Shown here: in pieces, positions 16,093-23,786 of the stretch
Numbering within the stretch: the first letter of the stretch is position 1
Layout of the letters: each line of letters starts with the position of its first letter
Assembly: GCA_963732355.1 (NCBI GenBank)
Contig: CAVSZD010000006.1
Span: forward strand, 62,001 to 126,000
Origin: JADKAV01 sp963732355
Lineage (GTDB): Bacteria > Actinomycetota > Actinomycetes > S36-B12 > UBA10799
Direction: 5' to 3'
Length of the DNA: 64,000 bases
Made by a program: the position numbers and the translations under genes
Notes under the pieces: generated by a model
Database searches by the model: none
Seen by the model: only the letters and a program-made list of their open reading frames with translations
What the model was told of the DNA's origin: nothing

Positions 16093-17916
16093 ATGATCAA
16101 ACGCCCCCAGCGCCTGATCGGGGCAGGACTTCTGGCTGCCGAAGCCGTGTTCGTGATCCATCCCGTTCTCGCGGTATCCAACTTCTTCGTGGGTGCCGGG
16201 ATCGTCGGCAAGAGCGTTACGCAGGTCAGAATCGCCGACGTCACCGCCCAAGGGTTCTCCTACCTGCTCGGTTCGTTGTTCGCGTTGCTGCTGTTCCTGG
16301 CCGCCTGGGGCGTGGCGCACAGAGCCCGCGGGATCGGGGCGCTGCTGCTCCAACCGGGTGTCCTGCTGCACGCCGCGGTCCCGTTCCTGCGCCCGTTCGG
16401 GCCTTCGCCGTGGCTGCTCGTGGTCCTGGCCGCCCTGAGCACGGTCGTGCTGGTCATCATCATCCGCGGGTCCGAGCACGACACGTCGGGACGAAAGCGG
16501 TGGTGGTGGCTGGCCGCATTCGCCTCCGGGGCGACGGCGGTGGCGGTGGTGGGCGCGACCTCGACAGCGCTGCCCGTCGACCCGATGGCAATGCTTTCCT
16601 CGCAAGGCGCGGGCACGTCGCTTGCCACACCTTCCGGCCAAGCGGCGACCCGGACCCCCCAGAATCCGAGCCTGGCGACCAACCCCTTCAACAGCATCCA
16701 CAACGACGCGTGGGCCACCGACGCCTACGACCTGCCGGCCCCGGCCCGACCGCGGGAGGCAGCCGTCGAATCCCTGTTCACAGGCGGCGATTGCGCGACG
16801 ATCACCTTCGACTCGCAAGGCCGCTTGATCACTCTGTGTTCAACACTGACCCGGGTGGTGGCACTGATCGTGGACCCGGCCGATCTCGAGGTTCTCGACC
16901 GCAAGGTCGTCGGTGAACGCCGGCCGAGCCTGACCGACTTCTCCGGCGGCGGCTACTTCGTCCTGGACAGTCAGGACCGGATCGTGTTCCCGTCGCGCGG
17001 CGGCGTGATCCGCATACTGGCCACCACCGACGGATTGCAGGAGGTCGGCAGCATCGATGTGTCGGCCACCCTGCAGCCCGACGAACAGGTGACCTCGGTA
17101 CTGCCCGATTGGCAAGGCCGGTACTGGTACGTCGGGTCGCTGGGCACGGTAGGCGTCGTGCGTGACGGTCAACCCGATGCGCTGAACCTCTCCGGCGAAG
17201 ACATCGAGAACTCCTTCGCCGTGGCCGAAGAAGGCATCTACGTGGCGACCGGGGCGGCGTTGTACCGACTGGAAGCTGGCGCAACCGGCGCGCCACAGGT
17301 GAAGTGGCGCACCGAGTACGACACCGGCACCGGCCAGAAGCCCGGCCAGACCAGTCGCGCAACGGGAACCACCCCGACGCTGTTCGCCGACTCCGTGGCC
17401 ATTGCGGACAACGCAGATCCGCGCATGAACGTGGTGGTGATGGACCGGGAGACCGGAGATTTGACGTGCAAACAACCGGTGTTCGCAGACAACGCGAGCG
17501 CGACGGAGAACTCGCTGATCGCGATCGACGGGGCGCTGGTCGTGGAGAACAACTACGGCTACAAGCCGGCGATCACCTCGACCACCGCGGGGCGCAGCAC
17601 CGAACCTGGCCTTGCCGTCATCGACGCGGACGCGTGCACAACCCGATGGACCACCGACATCCACATCCCCTCACTTGTCTCCAAGGCCACAACGGCCGGC
17701 GGTCTGGTACTCACCTACACGAAACCGCCCAACGCCCTCGGCGTGGATGCCTGGTACTTCACGGCCGTCGACCTGGCCAGCGGGGACGTCGTCTGGACCC
17801 GAAGAGCAGGAGCGGGCACGGCCTTCAACAACCACTACGCCGCCGCCTACCTCGACGACAACGGCGACTTGTTCGTGGGCACTGTGAACGGTTTGGCCGT
17901 GCTCCGCGGCAACTAA
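16093..17916 (+). CDS. Membrane protein with extracytoplasmic PQQ-like beta-propeller
   Basis: The 607-aa protein has four or five N-terminal hydrophobic spans (to about residue 160), a Thr/Ser/Pro-rich linker, then a domain of about 420 residues made of WD/PQQ-like blades: repeated D-x-G-x-L/I strands such as VLDSQDRIVFPSRGG, VAEEGIYVATGAALYRLE, VDLASGDVVWTRRAGAG and the terminal LDDNGDLFVGTVNGLAVL. It lacks tryptophan-docking motifs of quinoprotein dehydrogenases, so it is more likely a ligand-binding or scaffold propeller than an enzyme. A TACGCT hexamer (16080-16085) seven bases before the ATG indicates a leaderless mRNA. Its stop overlaps that of the convergent YceI gene by 4 bp. Confidence 0.75.
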   Translation: MIKRPQRLIGAGLLAAEAVFVIHPVLAVSNFFVGAGIVGKSVTQVRIADVTAQGFSYLLGSLFALLLFLAAWGVAHRARGIGALLLQPGVLLHAAVPFLRPFGPSPWLLVVLAALSTVVLVIIIRGSEHDTSGRKRWWWLAAFASGATAVAVVGATSTALPVDPMAMLSSQGAGTSLATPSGQAATRTPQNPSLATNPFNSIHNDAWATDAYDLPAPARPREAAVESLFTGGDCATITFDSQGRLITLCSTLTRVVALIVDPADLEVLDRKVVGERRPSLTDFSGGGYFVLDSQDRIVFPSRGGVIRILATTDGLQEVGSIDVSATLQPDEQVTSVLPDWQGRYWYVGSLGTVGVVRDGQPDALNLSGEDIENSFAVAEEGIYVATGAALYRLEAGATGAPQVKWRTEYDTGTGQKPGQTSRATGTTPTLFADSVAIADNADPRMNVVVMDRETGDLTCKQPVFADNASATENSLIAIDGALVVENNYGYKPAITSTTAGRSTEPGLAVIDADACTTRWTTDIHIPSLVSKATTAGGLVLTYTKPPNALGVDAWYFTAVDLASGDVVWTRRAGAGTAFNNHYAAAYLDDNGDLFVGTVNGLAVLRGN

Positions 17917-18434
17917 CTTCCCGGCACCTCGATGTCGAGGTCGACGATCACCTCGTCGGCGACCCGTAACTGCCCGAACATCAGGGAGTACGGCTTGACG
18001 CCGAAGTCCTTCTGACGCACCGGGATGCTGGCTGTGGCCCGACCGTGGCGCACCTCGATCGAAGCGGTGATCGGACAGGTCGTCCCGTGGATCGTGAGGT
18101 CCCCGGTCACCTGCTGATCCACAATCTGCGTCGATGCGAAGCTCACGTCGGGGAATTGCGCGACATCCAGCGTCTTGGCGGCATTGCGCTTGATCACCTG
18201 CTTGTCCACCGGCGTCAAAGGCGTGACTCCGCCGGTTCCCGACAGCACCTCCAGACTGGCCAGACCGACACGTACAGTGACCGACACGGCCTGCCCGCCT
18301 GTCATCTGCACCGTCCCGGCCCAGTCCGGGAACCTCAGCGTCAGTCGGTGCCCCGCCCGCGAGGCCGAACCTTCGACACCTGTGCGAACCGTGATCGTGC
18401 CGTCGGTCAATTCCAACGTGGTGGTGCGTGCCAT
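17913..18434 (-). CDS. YceI-family isoprenoid-binding-like protein
   Basis: The 173-aa protein fits the YceI lipocalin-like fold: GTITVRTGVEGSASRAGHRLTLRF, SLEVLSGTGGVTPLTPVDKQVIKRNAAKTLDVAQFPDVSFAS, then QVTGDLTIHGTTCPI and a final GVKPYSLMFGQLRVADEVIVDLDIE strand. Family members bind polyisoprenoids or other long amphiphiles. There is no signal peptide from the ATG at 18434, so this copy may be cytosolic. The start is placed after GAAAGGG; the frame extends further upstream to 18506 but would then cover the divergent operator. It is divergent from the sulfur-relay operon. Confidence 0.88.
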   Translation of the reverse strand: MARTTTLELTDGTITVRTGVEGSASRAGHRLTLRFPDWAGTVQMTGGQAVSVTVRVGLASLEVLSGTGGVTPLTPVDKQVIKRNAAKTLDVAQFPDVSFASTQIVDQQVTGDLTIHGTTCPITASIEVRHGRATASIPVRQKDFGVKPYSLMFGQLRVADEVIVDLDIEVPGS

Positions 18435-18525
18435 AGGAACCCTTTCCGTCAGCCACACCGTAGCCAAGCATGCGCGTGCCATCTGGAGTCGCCTGCAGCT
18501 GCGCACCCCGGGGTAGCAGAATATG

Positions 18526-18542
18526 CATACGCGGCGTATGAT
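18526..18542. promoter_or_regulatory. Palindromic operator overlapping the -10 of the sulfur-relay operon
   Basis: CATACGCGGCGTATG (18526-18540) is a perfect 15-bp palindrome, and its last bases form the -10 hexamer TATGAT (18537-18542), seven bases before the ATG at 18550. A repressor bound here would block RNA polymerase. The obvious candidate is the HTH-PocR protein encoded immediately downstream (autoregulation, inference). The half-site GCGTAT also occurs in the promoter of the 43-aa gene at 11394-11399. Confidence 0.6.
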
Positions 18543-18549
18543 GCATTAC

Positions 18550-19209
18550 ATGCAGAGTGTGCAGACTTCGAACAGCACAATGCAGACCTTGCTCAGTGCG
18601 CGACAGGTTCAAGACGTTCTGCACATCGACCGCTCCACCGTTTACCGCATGGCTGAGGACGGCCGACTGCCCGCTATCCGCGTCGGCAAGCAGTGGCGTT
18701 TCCCCGCCGACGAGATCTACGGGCTTATCAGCGCCCAGCCGCCGGTCTTGAACACCTCCCCGCTCGACCCCACGGTCGCCGCGGCGATCGCGGACCTGTC
18801 CGGCGATCTGCTCGGCGTGATGATCCTGGTGACCGACATGGACGGCCACCCGCTCACCCCCATCGCCAACCCGTGCGACTGGATGGCCGACCACGTCGAC
18901 GACCCGCTGGTGCTCTCGACGTGCATCGCCGAATGGCAGAGCCTGGCCGACGAGCACACCTTCGAGGCCACCTTCCAGCCCGGCGAGTTCGGCTTTGAAT
19001 GCGCCCGGGCGTTCGTGCGCTCAGGCCGCGAGTTGGTGGGAATGGTCCTGGCCGGCGGCGTCAGCCCGGTCGACCACCCGCAGCCCGGCTTCTACGACCT
19101 CGACCCGCAGGCAAGGCGCCGCGTACTCGAGGCCCTTCCCCGGATCGCAGCAGCACTGTCCAGAACCGCGTCGGCACCGGTCGGCGCACCTAAAGAGGAG
19201 AAACGATGA
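18550..19209 (+). CDS. Excisionase-type HTH regulator fused to a PocR sensory domain
   Basis: The protein (219 aa from the ATG at 18550) has an N-terminal MerR/excisionase-like helix-turn-helix (LLSARQVQDVLHIDRSTVYRMAEDGRLPAIRVGKQWRF, residues 14-51) and a PocR ligand-sensing domain (about 72-200). The PocR part keeps three cysteines at residues 109, 125 and 151 (NPCDW, LSTCIAEW, FECARAF), which could sense redox, metal or a sulfur species. The ATG at 18550 is preferred because TATGAT ends seven bases upstream, giving a leaderless mRNA; ATG 18580 is an alternative. The stop overlaps the next start as ATGA. It is probably the local regulator of the four downstream genes. Confidence 0.85.
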   Translation: MQSVQTSNSTMQTLLSARQVQDVLHIDRSTVYRMAEDGRLPAIRVGKQWRFPADEIYGLISAQPPVLNTSPLDPTVAAAIADLSGDLLGVMILVTDMDGHPLTPIANPCDWMADHVDDPLVLSTCIAEWQSLADEHTFEATFQPGEFGFECARAFVRSGRELVGMVLAGGVSPVDHPQPGFYDLDPQARRRVLEALPRIAAALSRTASAPVGAPKEEKR

Positions 19210-20435
19210 AGAGGCTCTTGATCCTCGGCGCCGGAACCGCCGGAACCATGGCCGCGAACAAGTTGGCCAAGCACCTGCCGGACTGGAAGATCACGATGGT
19301 CGACCAGCACCAGACGCACTACTACCAGCCCGGATACCTCTTCATCCCGTTCGGCGCCTACACCCCGGACGAGGTCGTGAAGCCCACGAAGAAGTTCGTC
19401 CCAGAGGGCGTCGAGCTGATCACAGCGACCATCGACCAGGTCCTCCCCGACGACAACAAGGTGCTGCTCGAGGGTGGCCAGGAACTTCCCTACGACTACC
19501 TGATCATCGCCACCGGCACCACGCCGCGGCCTGACCAGACACCGGGTATGGAAGAGGGCCTGCGCGACAACGTCCACGAGTTCTACACCTACGAGGGCAC
19601 CACCGCCCTTGGCGAGAAGCTCAAGACCTGGGAGGGCGGCAGACTCGTCGTCCAGATCTGCGAGATGCCGATCAAATGCCCCGTAGCGCCGCTGGAGTTC
19701 ACGTTCCTGGCCGATGCCTTCTTCGAGGAGAAGGGCATGCGCGATCACGTCGACATCACCTACGTCACACCGCTCGAGGGAGCCTTCACCAAGCCCGTGG
19801 CGAGCAAGCACCTCGGTTCGATGCTCGAGGACCGCAAGATCAACCTCGAGCCCGACTTCATGATCGAGTCCGTGGACGCCGAGGCGGGCAAGATCATCTC
19901 CTTCGACGAGCGCGAGATCCCGTTCGACCTGCTGGTCACGATCCCGGTCAACATGGGCGCCGATTTCATCGCCAAGTCCGACATGGGCGACGACCTGAAC
20001 TACGTGCCAGTCGACCCGCACACGCTGCTCAGCAAGAAGTACGACAACGTCTTCGCCCTGGGGGATGCCTCAGACATCCCGGCGTCAAAGGCAGGGTCGG
20101 TGGCCCACTTCGCCGTCGACCTGTTCGAGAAGAACTTCCTTGCCCATGTCCAGGGGCTGCCGATGACTGAGGCCTTCGACGGCCACGCGAACTGCTTCAT
20201 CGAATCCGGACATGGCAAGGGCCTGTTGATCGACTTCAACTACGACACCGAGCCGTTGCCCGGCAAGTACCCGCTGCCCGGGGTCGGGCCGTTCTCACTG
20301 CTCAAGGAGACCGAGCTCAACCACTGGGGCAAGTTGATGTTCCGCTGGATGTACTGGAACATCCTGCTTCCCGGCAAGGACCTGCCTTTGCCCGCGCTGA
20401 TGTCGATGGCCGGCAAAGAGAAGGAAGCGGTCTGA
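19206..20435 (+). CDS. Sulfide:quinone oxidoreductase-like FAD-dependent oxidoreductase
   Basis: The 409-aa flavoprotein begins with an FAD-binding GAGTAGT motif (residues 8-14), contains DYLIIATGTTPRPDQTPG and the second nucleotide fold, and ends its FAD site with NVFALGDASDIPASKAGSVAHF. Cysteines 152 and 158 (ICEMPIKCPVAP) lie where SQR enzymes carry the active-site cysteine, and Cys329 (HANCFIE) matches the usual partner, so it can probably form a persulfide. It would oxidise sulfide or a persulfide donor and pass electrons to quinone at the membrane. It overlaps the regulator by 4 bp and the DUF1641 gene by 1 bp, so it is part of one operon of sulfur trafficking. Confidence 0.87.
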   Translation: MKRLLILGAGTAGTMAANKLAKHLPDWKITMVDQHQTHYYQPGYLFIPFGAYTPDEVVKPTKKFVPEGVELITATIDQVLPDDNKVLLEGGQELPYDYLIIATGTTPRPDQTPGMEEGLRDNVHEFYTYEGTTALGEKLKTWEGGRLVVQICEMPIKCPVAPLEFTFLADAFFEEKGMRDHVDITYVTPLEGAFTKPVASKHLGSMLEDRKINLEPDFMIESVDAEAGKIISFDEREIPFDLLVTIPVNMGADFIAKSDMGDDLNYVPVDPHTLLSKKYDNVFALGDASDIPASKAGSVAHFAVDLFEKNFLAHVQGLPMTEAFDGHANCFIESGHGKGLLIDFNYDTEPLPGKYPLPGVGPFSLLKETELNHWGKLMFRWMYWNILLPGKDLPLPALMSMAGKEKEAV

Positions 20436-21127
20436 TGACTGCCGTTGCCGTGACCACTGAGGAACGCCTCGACGCGATGAGCGCCCAGATGGACTTCATC
20501 GTCGAGGAACTGCAGCGCCAGCGCGAAGCACGGGAACGGATCTCGGAACTTGCCGAGACGCTGACACCGGTGACCAAGCAGGCGATGCAGATGGCCACCG
20601 ACCAGTTGCAGGACATGGATGTGTCCAGCGACGAACTGGTCTCGCTTCTGCGCACCTTCGCAGCGAACGTGCCGCAGATGCAGGCACTCCTTGCCCAGCT
20701 CGGGCCGCTGTCGGAGCTGGCCGAACAGGTCTCCCACCTGTCCGGGCCGGCCCTGGCCAAGGTGACCGACATGCTCGCCGTGGCCGATGACAAGGGCTAC
20801 TTCGTATTCGCCCGCGAAGGCAGCAAGATCGCTGACCGGGTGGTCACGGAGTTCACCGAAGAGGACGTCCAAGCGCTCGGCGACAACGTGGTGACGATCC
20901 TCACCGCCGTCAAGGAGATGACCCAGCCCGAGGTCATGGGCTTGGTCCAGCGCACCGCCTTGAGCGTTCAGGACGCTGAGGACACCCCCATGGAACCGCC
21001 GTCGATGTTCGCCCTCCTGAAGTCGATGCGCGATCCGCAAACCCGCCGTGGCCTGGCCAAGGTCATGGCAATGCTGCACACCGTCGGTGAGGAGAACCCG
21101 CCGACACCCACCGAAGGAAGGAAGTAG
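20435..21127 (+). CDS. DUF1641 family protein
   Basis: The 230-aa helical protein has two DUF1641-like parts: an N-terminal coiled coil (MDFIVEELQRQREARERISELAETLTPVTKQAMQMA) and a C-terminal EMTQPEVMGLVQRTALSVQ to SMFALLKSMRDPQTRRGLAKVMAMLHTVGE segment that is the most conserved in the family. DUF1641 proteins are repeatedly found next to formate dehydrogenases or SQR-like flavoproteins and may be membrane-associating or docking partners; no activity is established. Its ATG overlaps the stop of the SQR-like gene (TGATG), implying coupled translation and a fixed ratio. It contains no cysteine, so it is not itself a sulfur carrier. Confidence 0.85.
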   Translation: MTAVAVTTEERLDAMSAQMDFIVEELQRQREARERISELAETLTPVTKQAMQMATDQLQDMDVSSDELVSLLRTFAANVPQMQALLAQLGPLSELAEQVSHLSGPALAKVTDMLAVADDKGYFVFAREGSKIADRVVTEFTEEDVQALGDNVVTILTAVKEMTQPEVMGLVQRTALSVQDAEDTPMEPPSMFALLKSMRDPQTRRGLAKVMAMLHTVGEENPPTPTEGRK

Positions 21128-21129
21128 AA

Positions 21130-21444
21130 ATGCCCACCGCGACGATTGCGGGCCACGAGGTCCAGATCAACGACGAAGGGTTCCTCACCGAGTACGACGA
21201 ATGGACTGAGGACATCGCCACAGTGCTCGCCGGCAACATCGGCGTCGAGATGACCCCGCGACACTGGGAGGTCATCAAGTGGCTGCGCGAGGACTACAAG
21301 GAGAAGGGCGAGACCGCTACGACCCGCCGAGTGCAGACCGCGGGCGGCTTCCCCACCAAGGAGCAGTTCCAGTTGTTCCCGAAGAAGCCGGCCAAGAAGA
21401 TGGCCTACATCGCCGGTGTACCCAAGCCGCACGGCTGCGTGTGA
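21130..21444 (+). CDS. TusE/DsrC/DsvC-family sulfur-carrier protein, single cysteine
   Basis: The 104-aa protein is a complete DsrC-like fold: VQINDEGFLTEYDEWTEDIATVLAG, EMTPRHWEVIKWLREDYKEKGETATTRRV and a C-terminal arm GVPKPHGCV. The penultimate Cys103 (CysA), which carries the persulfide, is present. The second arm cysteine found 10 residues earlier in DsrC (CysB) is Tyr93, so it cannot make the intramolecular disulfide or trisulfide used by the DsrAB cycle and is more like TusE or a regulatory DsrC homologue. An AGGAAGGAAG ribosome-binding site precedes the ATG. It probably receives sulfur from the DsrE2-like or SQR-like proteins beside it. Confidence 0.9.
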   Translation: MPTATIAGHEVQINDEGFLTEYDEWTEDIATVLAGNIGVEMTPRHWEVIKWLREDYKEKGETATTRRVQTAGGFPTKEQFQLFPKKPAKKMAYIAGVPKPHGCV

Positions 21445-21456
21445 GGAGAGACAACC

Positions 21457-21978
21457 ATGGCTGACGCAATCATTCCGAACTTCGGCGACGACGAGGAAAC
21501 CGATCGCAAGTTCGTACTCATCTGCTCCAAGGGCAACCTGGACATGGCCTACCCCGGCCTCGTGCTGGCCAACGCCGCGCTGGGTGAGGGCATCGAGACC
21601 CACCTGTTCTTCACGTTCTGGGGCTTCGACATGATCACCAAGTCGCGCATGCACGACCTGCAGTTCTCGCCGGTGGGCAACACGGCGATGCACCTGCCGG
21701 GACGCGACACGAAGATGCCGCAGTCACTGTCGCCGATGCCGGGAATGACCCAGATGGCGACGAAGATGATGAAGAAGCAGATCGCGGATCTCGGCATCCC
21801 CGAGGTGCCGGACTTCCTGGACCAGATCGTGGCCGCCGGTGGGCACCTGTGGGCGTGCCGGATGTCCGCGGACATGAACAACCTCACGGAGTCCGACCTG
21901 CGCGATGACGTCGACGGCATCATCAACGCCTCCGATTTCATCGAGATGACCGACGGGGCGCAGATCCTGTTCATCTGA
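21457..21978 (+). CDS. DsrE/DsrE2-family sulfurtransferase
   Basis: The 173-aa protein matches the DsrE2 (DrsH-like) family: KFVLICSKGNLDMAYPGLVLANAALGEGIETHLFFTFWG, then a Met/Pro-rich middle segment, then DQIVAAGGHLWACRMSADMNNL and a final DDVDGIINASDFIEMTDGAQILFI. Cys23 and Cys134 are the likely persulfide-bearing residues; Cys134 occupies the conserved position. Family members move sulfane sulfur from a donor to DsrC or TusA-type carriers. It is the last gene of the operon, 12 bp after the DsrC-like gene with a GAGGAG site, and a hairpin terminator follows within 11 bp. No TusA or rhodanese gene is present in the window. Confidence 0.9.
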   Translation: MADAIIPNFGDDEETDRKFVLICSKGNLDMAYPGLVLANAALGEGIETHLFFTFWGFDMITKSRMHDLQFSPVGNTAMHLPGRDTKMPQSLSPMPGMTQMATKMMKKQIADLGIPEVPDFLDQIVAAGGHLWACRMSADMNNLTESDLRDDVDGIINASDFIEMTDGAQILFI

Positions 21979-21988
21979 GCGGTGTGAG

Positions 21989-22020
21989 GAACCGGCGCTT
22001 CGCGAGGGGGGCGCCGGTTC
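21989..22020 (+). terminator. Terminator of the sulfur-relay operon
   Basis: GAACCGGCGC and GCGCCGGTTC form a perfect 10-bp stem around a 12-base loop (TTCGCGAGGGGG), 10 bases after the DsrE2-like stop. The tail GTTGCGTCTG has few T residues, as is common in actinobacteria. Confidence 0.7.
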
Positions 22021-22073
22021 GTTGCGTCTGGGGGTGGGCGGTGTCCCCGGTGCGCCGCGGCCCAAGCGCCGGC

Positions 22074-22141
22074 GTTAGAGGTTGTGCTGCTGGTTAGCGA
22101 ATCCACGCGTTGTTTCGCTAACCAACAGCACAACCTCTAAC
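22074..22141 (+). repeat. 68-bp hairpin repeat, copy 2 of 5
   Basis: It has the same architecture as copy 1, with inner arm bases GCGA/TCGC in place of GAGA/TCTC (a compensatory pair change that keeps the stem) and one arm mismatch (GCTGCTGG against CCAACAGC). The loop is ATCCACGCGTTGTT on the plus strand. Flanks are GC-rich AGGAGC/CAGG words rather than clean tandem repeats. It lies between two genes read in the same direction. The rest of the gap 21979-22388 holds the operon terminator and the long untranslated leader of the helicase gene. Confidence 0.9.
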
Positions 22142-22388
22142 CAGGAGCAGCTGAGGCCGCTGGAGCAGGCCGGGGCCAGGGCCAGGAGCCGGGGGCCCAA
22201 GACCCCGGCCGTGACGCACCTCACCCCCGCCCGACGGCCCCAAGTCACCGGCGGCAGCGTACGGTGGGGTTAGACCGGTTGGGCATCAGGCTCGACCAGA
22301 GGTCGTCGGTGTCACCCTTTCAACGGTGGCTTTCTATTCGGGTTGCGCCCGCTTGCACCCTCGACCACACGCACCGATTGGAACTCCT

Positions 22389-23642
22389 TTGTCATCGACT
22401 TTCGCCGAACTCGGCGTGCCCGACGTATTCTGCCGGGCCCTTGCCGCACAAGGCATCGACTCACCCTTCCCCATCCAGACCAGCACCCTGCCCGACTCGA
22501 TCGCCGGGCGGGACGTCCTCGGCCGCGGTCGTACTGGCAGCGGCAAGACCATCGCCTTCTGCATCCCCGTGGCCACCCGACTGGCCGGCAAGACCAGCCG
22601 TCCGGGCGCGCCGCGGGCCATGATCCTGGTCCCCACTCGCGAACTGGCCACTCAGGTGGCCGAGACCATGCAACCCCTGGCGAAGGCCGCGGGGCTCAGC
22701 GTCACCACGGTCGTGGGCGGCGTTTCACAGAACCCGCAGGTGCAGGCGTTGCGCCGCGGCGTCGACATCCTGGTGGCCACACCCGGTCGCCTTGAGGACC
22801 TCATCCGGCAGAAGCACTGCCGCCTGGACCAGGTCGAGGTGTCCGTGCTCGATGAAGCCGACCACTTGGCCGACCTCGGGTTCCTGCCCGCCTCCAAGCG
22901 CCTGCTGCAGCAGACTCCGAAGCGCAGCCAGCGCCTGCTCTTCTCAGCCACCCTGGACGGGGCGGTCGGGGTGCTCGTGCGGACCTACCTGGTCAACCCC
23001 GTGACCCACCACGTCGACGCGGCGGCAGCCCCAGTGCCGTCGATGAGCCACCACTTGCTCACCGTCACTGAGGCCGACAAGCCAGCGGTGGTGCGCGAGT
23101 TGGTCTCCGGAAAGCAACGCAGCTTGGCGTTCACACGCACCAAGCACGGCGCCAAGAAGTTGGCACGGCAGTTGACCGCCTCCGGCATTCCGGCAGTCGA
23201 CCTGCACGGGAACCTGTCCCAAGCCGCCCGCCAGCGCAACCTCGCGGCGTTCACCGATGGGTCGGTCCGCGTCCTCGTGGCAACCGACATCGCCGCCCGC
23301 GGCATCCATGTCGACGGCATCAACATGGTGGTCCACGTCGACCCCGCCGCCGAGCACAAGACCTACCTGCACCGTTGCGGTCGCACCGCACGAGCCGGGG
23401 CGCAAGGAGCCGCAGTATCGGTGGTCACCCATGCGCAACGCCGAGACACCACCCGCATGCTGCGCATGGCCGAGGTCAAGGCCGAGGCTCAGCAGGTGAC
23501 GCCGGGTCACGCCACCATCACCGACCTGGTGGGGCCGGCCGCGCCGCACGTCAAGCCGGCACCGGCACCGGCGCAACCCAGGCCGACCGGGTCGCGGTCC
23601 AACCCCCGCCGCCGCCGGTCGTCACGGGGGCGCGCAGCCTGA
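22389..23642 (+). CDS. DEAD-box RNA helicase
   Basis: The 417-aa protein contains the ordered SF2 motifs: Q motif (TFAELGVPDVFCRAL ... PFPIQTSTLP), Walker A GRTGSGKT, PTREL, GG, TPGR, DEAD-type VLDEADHLADLGF, SAT (LFSATL), then ARGIHVDGINMVVHVD and HRCGRTARAG. The tail after residue 400 is basic and low-complexity (SRSNPRRRRSSRGRAA) and likely binds RNA. The TTG at 22389 is chosen because family proteins begin M-S-TFAELGVP just there and the upstream in-frame residues are unlike the family. Such RhlE-like helicases unwind rRNA or mRNA structure, often under cold stress; a long leader before the start fits that. Confidence 0.9.
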   Translation: MSSTFAELGVPDVFCRALAAQGIDSPFPIQTSTLPDSIAGRDVLGRGRTGSGKTIAFCIPVATRLAGKTSRPGAPRAMILVPTRELATQVAETMQPLAKAAGLSVTTVVGGVSQNPQVQALRRGVDILVATPGRLEDLIRQKHCRLDQVEVSVLDEADHLADLGFLPASKRLLQQTPKRSQRLLFSATLDGAVGVLVRTYLVNPVTHHVDAAAAPVPSMSHHLLTVTEADKPAVVRELVSGKQRSLAFTRTKHGAKKLARQLTASGIPAVDLHGNLSQAARQRNLAAFTDGSVRVLVATDIAARGIHVDGINMVVHVDPAAEHKTYLHRCGRTARAGAQGAAVSVVTHAQRRDTTRMLRMAEVKAEAQQVTPGHATITDLVGPAAPHVKPAPAPAQPRPTGSRSNPRRRRSSRGRAA

Positions 23643-23652
23643 TCCAGCCCTG

Positions 23653-23720
23653 GTTAGAGGTTGTGGTCCTCGTTAGCGAATCCACGCGTGTTTTCGCTAA
23701 CCAACAGCACAACCTCTAAC
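23653..23720 (+). repeat. 68-bp hairpin repeat, copy 3 of 5 (left arm decayed)
   Basis: The right arm is identical to that of copies 2 and 4, and the loop is ATCCACGCGTGTTT. In the left arm six positions in the middle differ (GTGGTCCTCG in place of GTGCTGTTGG), so the stem is interrupted. The outer GTTAGAGGTTGTG and inner GTTAGCGA segments still pair. It starts 10 bp after the helicase stop and lies between convergent genes. Confidence 0.88.
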
Positions 23721-23721
23721 C

Positions 23722-23776
23722 AGGAGCCGGCTTTGTCGGCAGGAGCCGGTTTGTCGGCAGGAGCCGGCTTGTCGGC
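23722..23776. repeat. Three tandem 18-19-bp units after hairpin copy 3
   Basis: AGGAGCCGGCTTTGTCGGC, AGGAGCCGGTTTGTCGGC and AGGAGCCGGCTTGTCGGC follow each other without gaps, and a truncated unit (AGCCGGCAGG) ends just before the stop of sodN. Each unit is itself a short inverted repeat (GCCGGC ... GTCGGC). Confidence 0.85.
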
Positions 23777-23786
23777 AGCCGGCAGG

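Noticed and set aside
18523..18549. Starting the HTH-PocR protein at the ATG at 18523 with nine extra residues
   Set aside because: That ATG lies upstream of the predicted -10 TATGAT and inside the palindromic operator, so it would not be in the mRNA.
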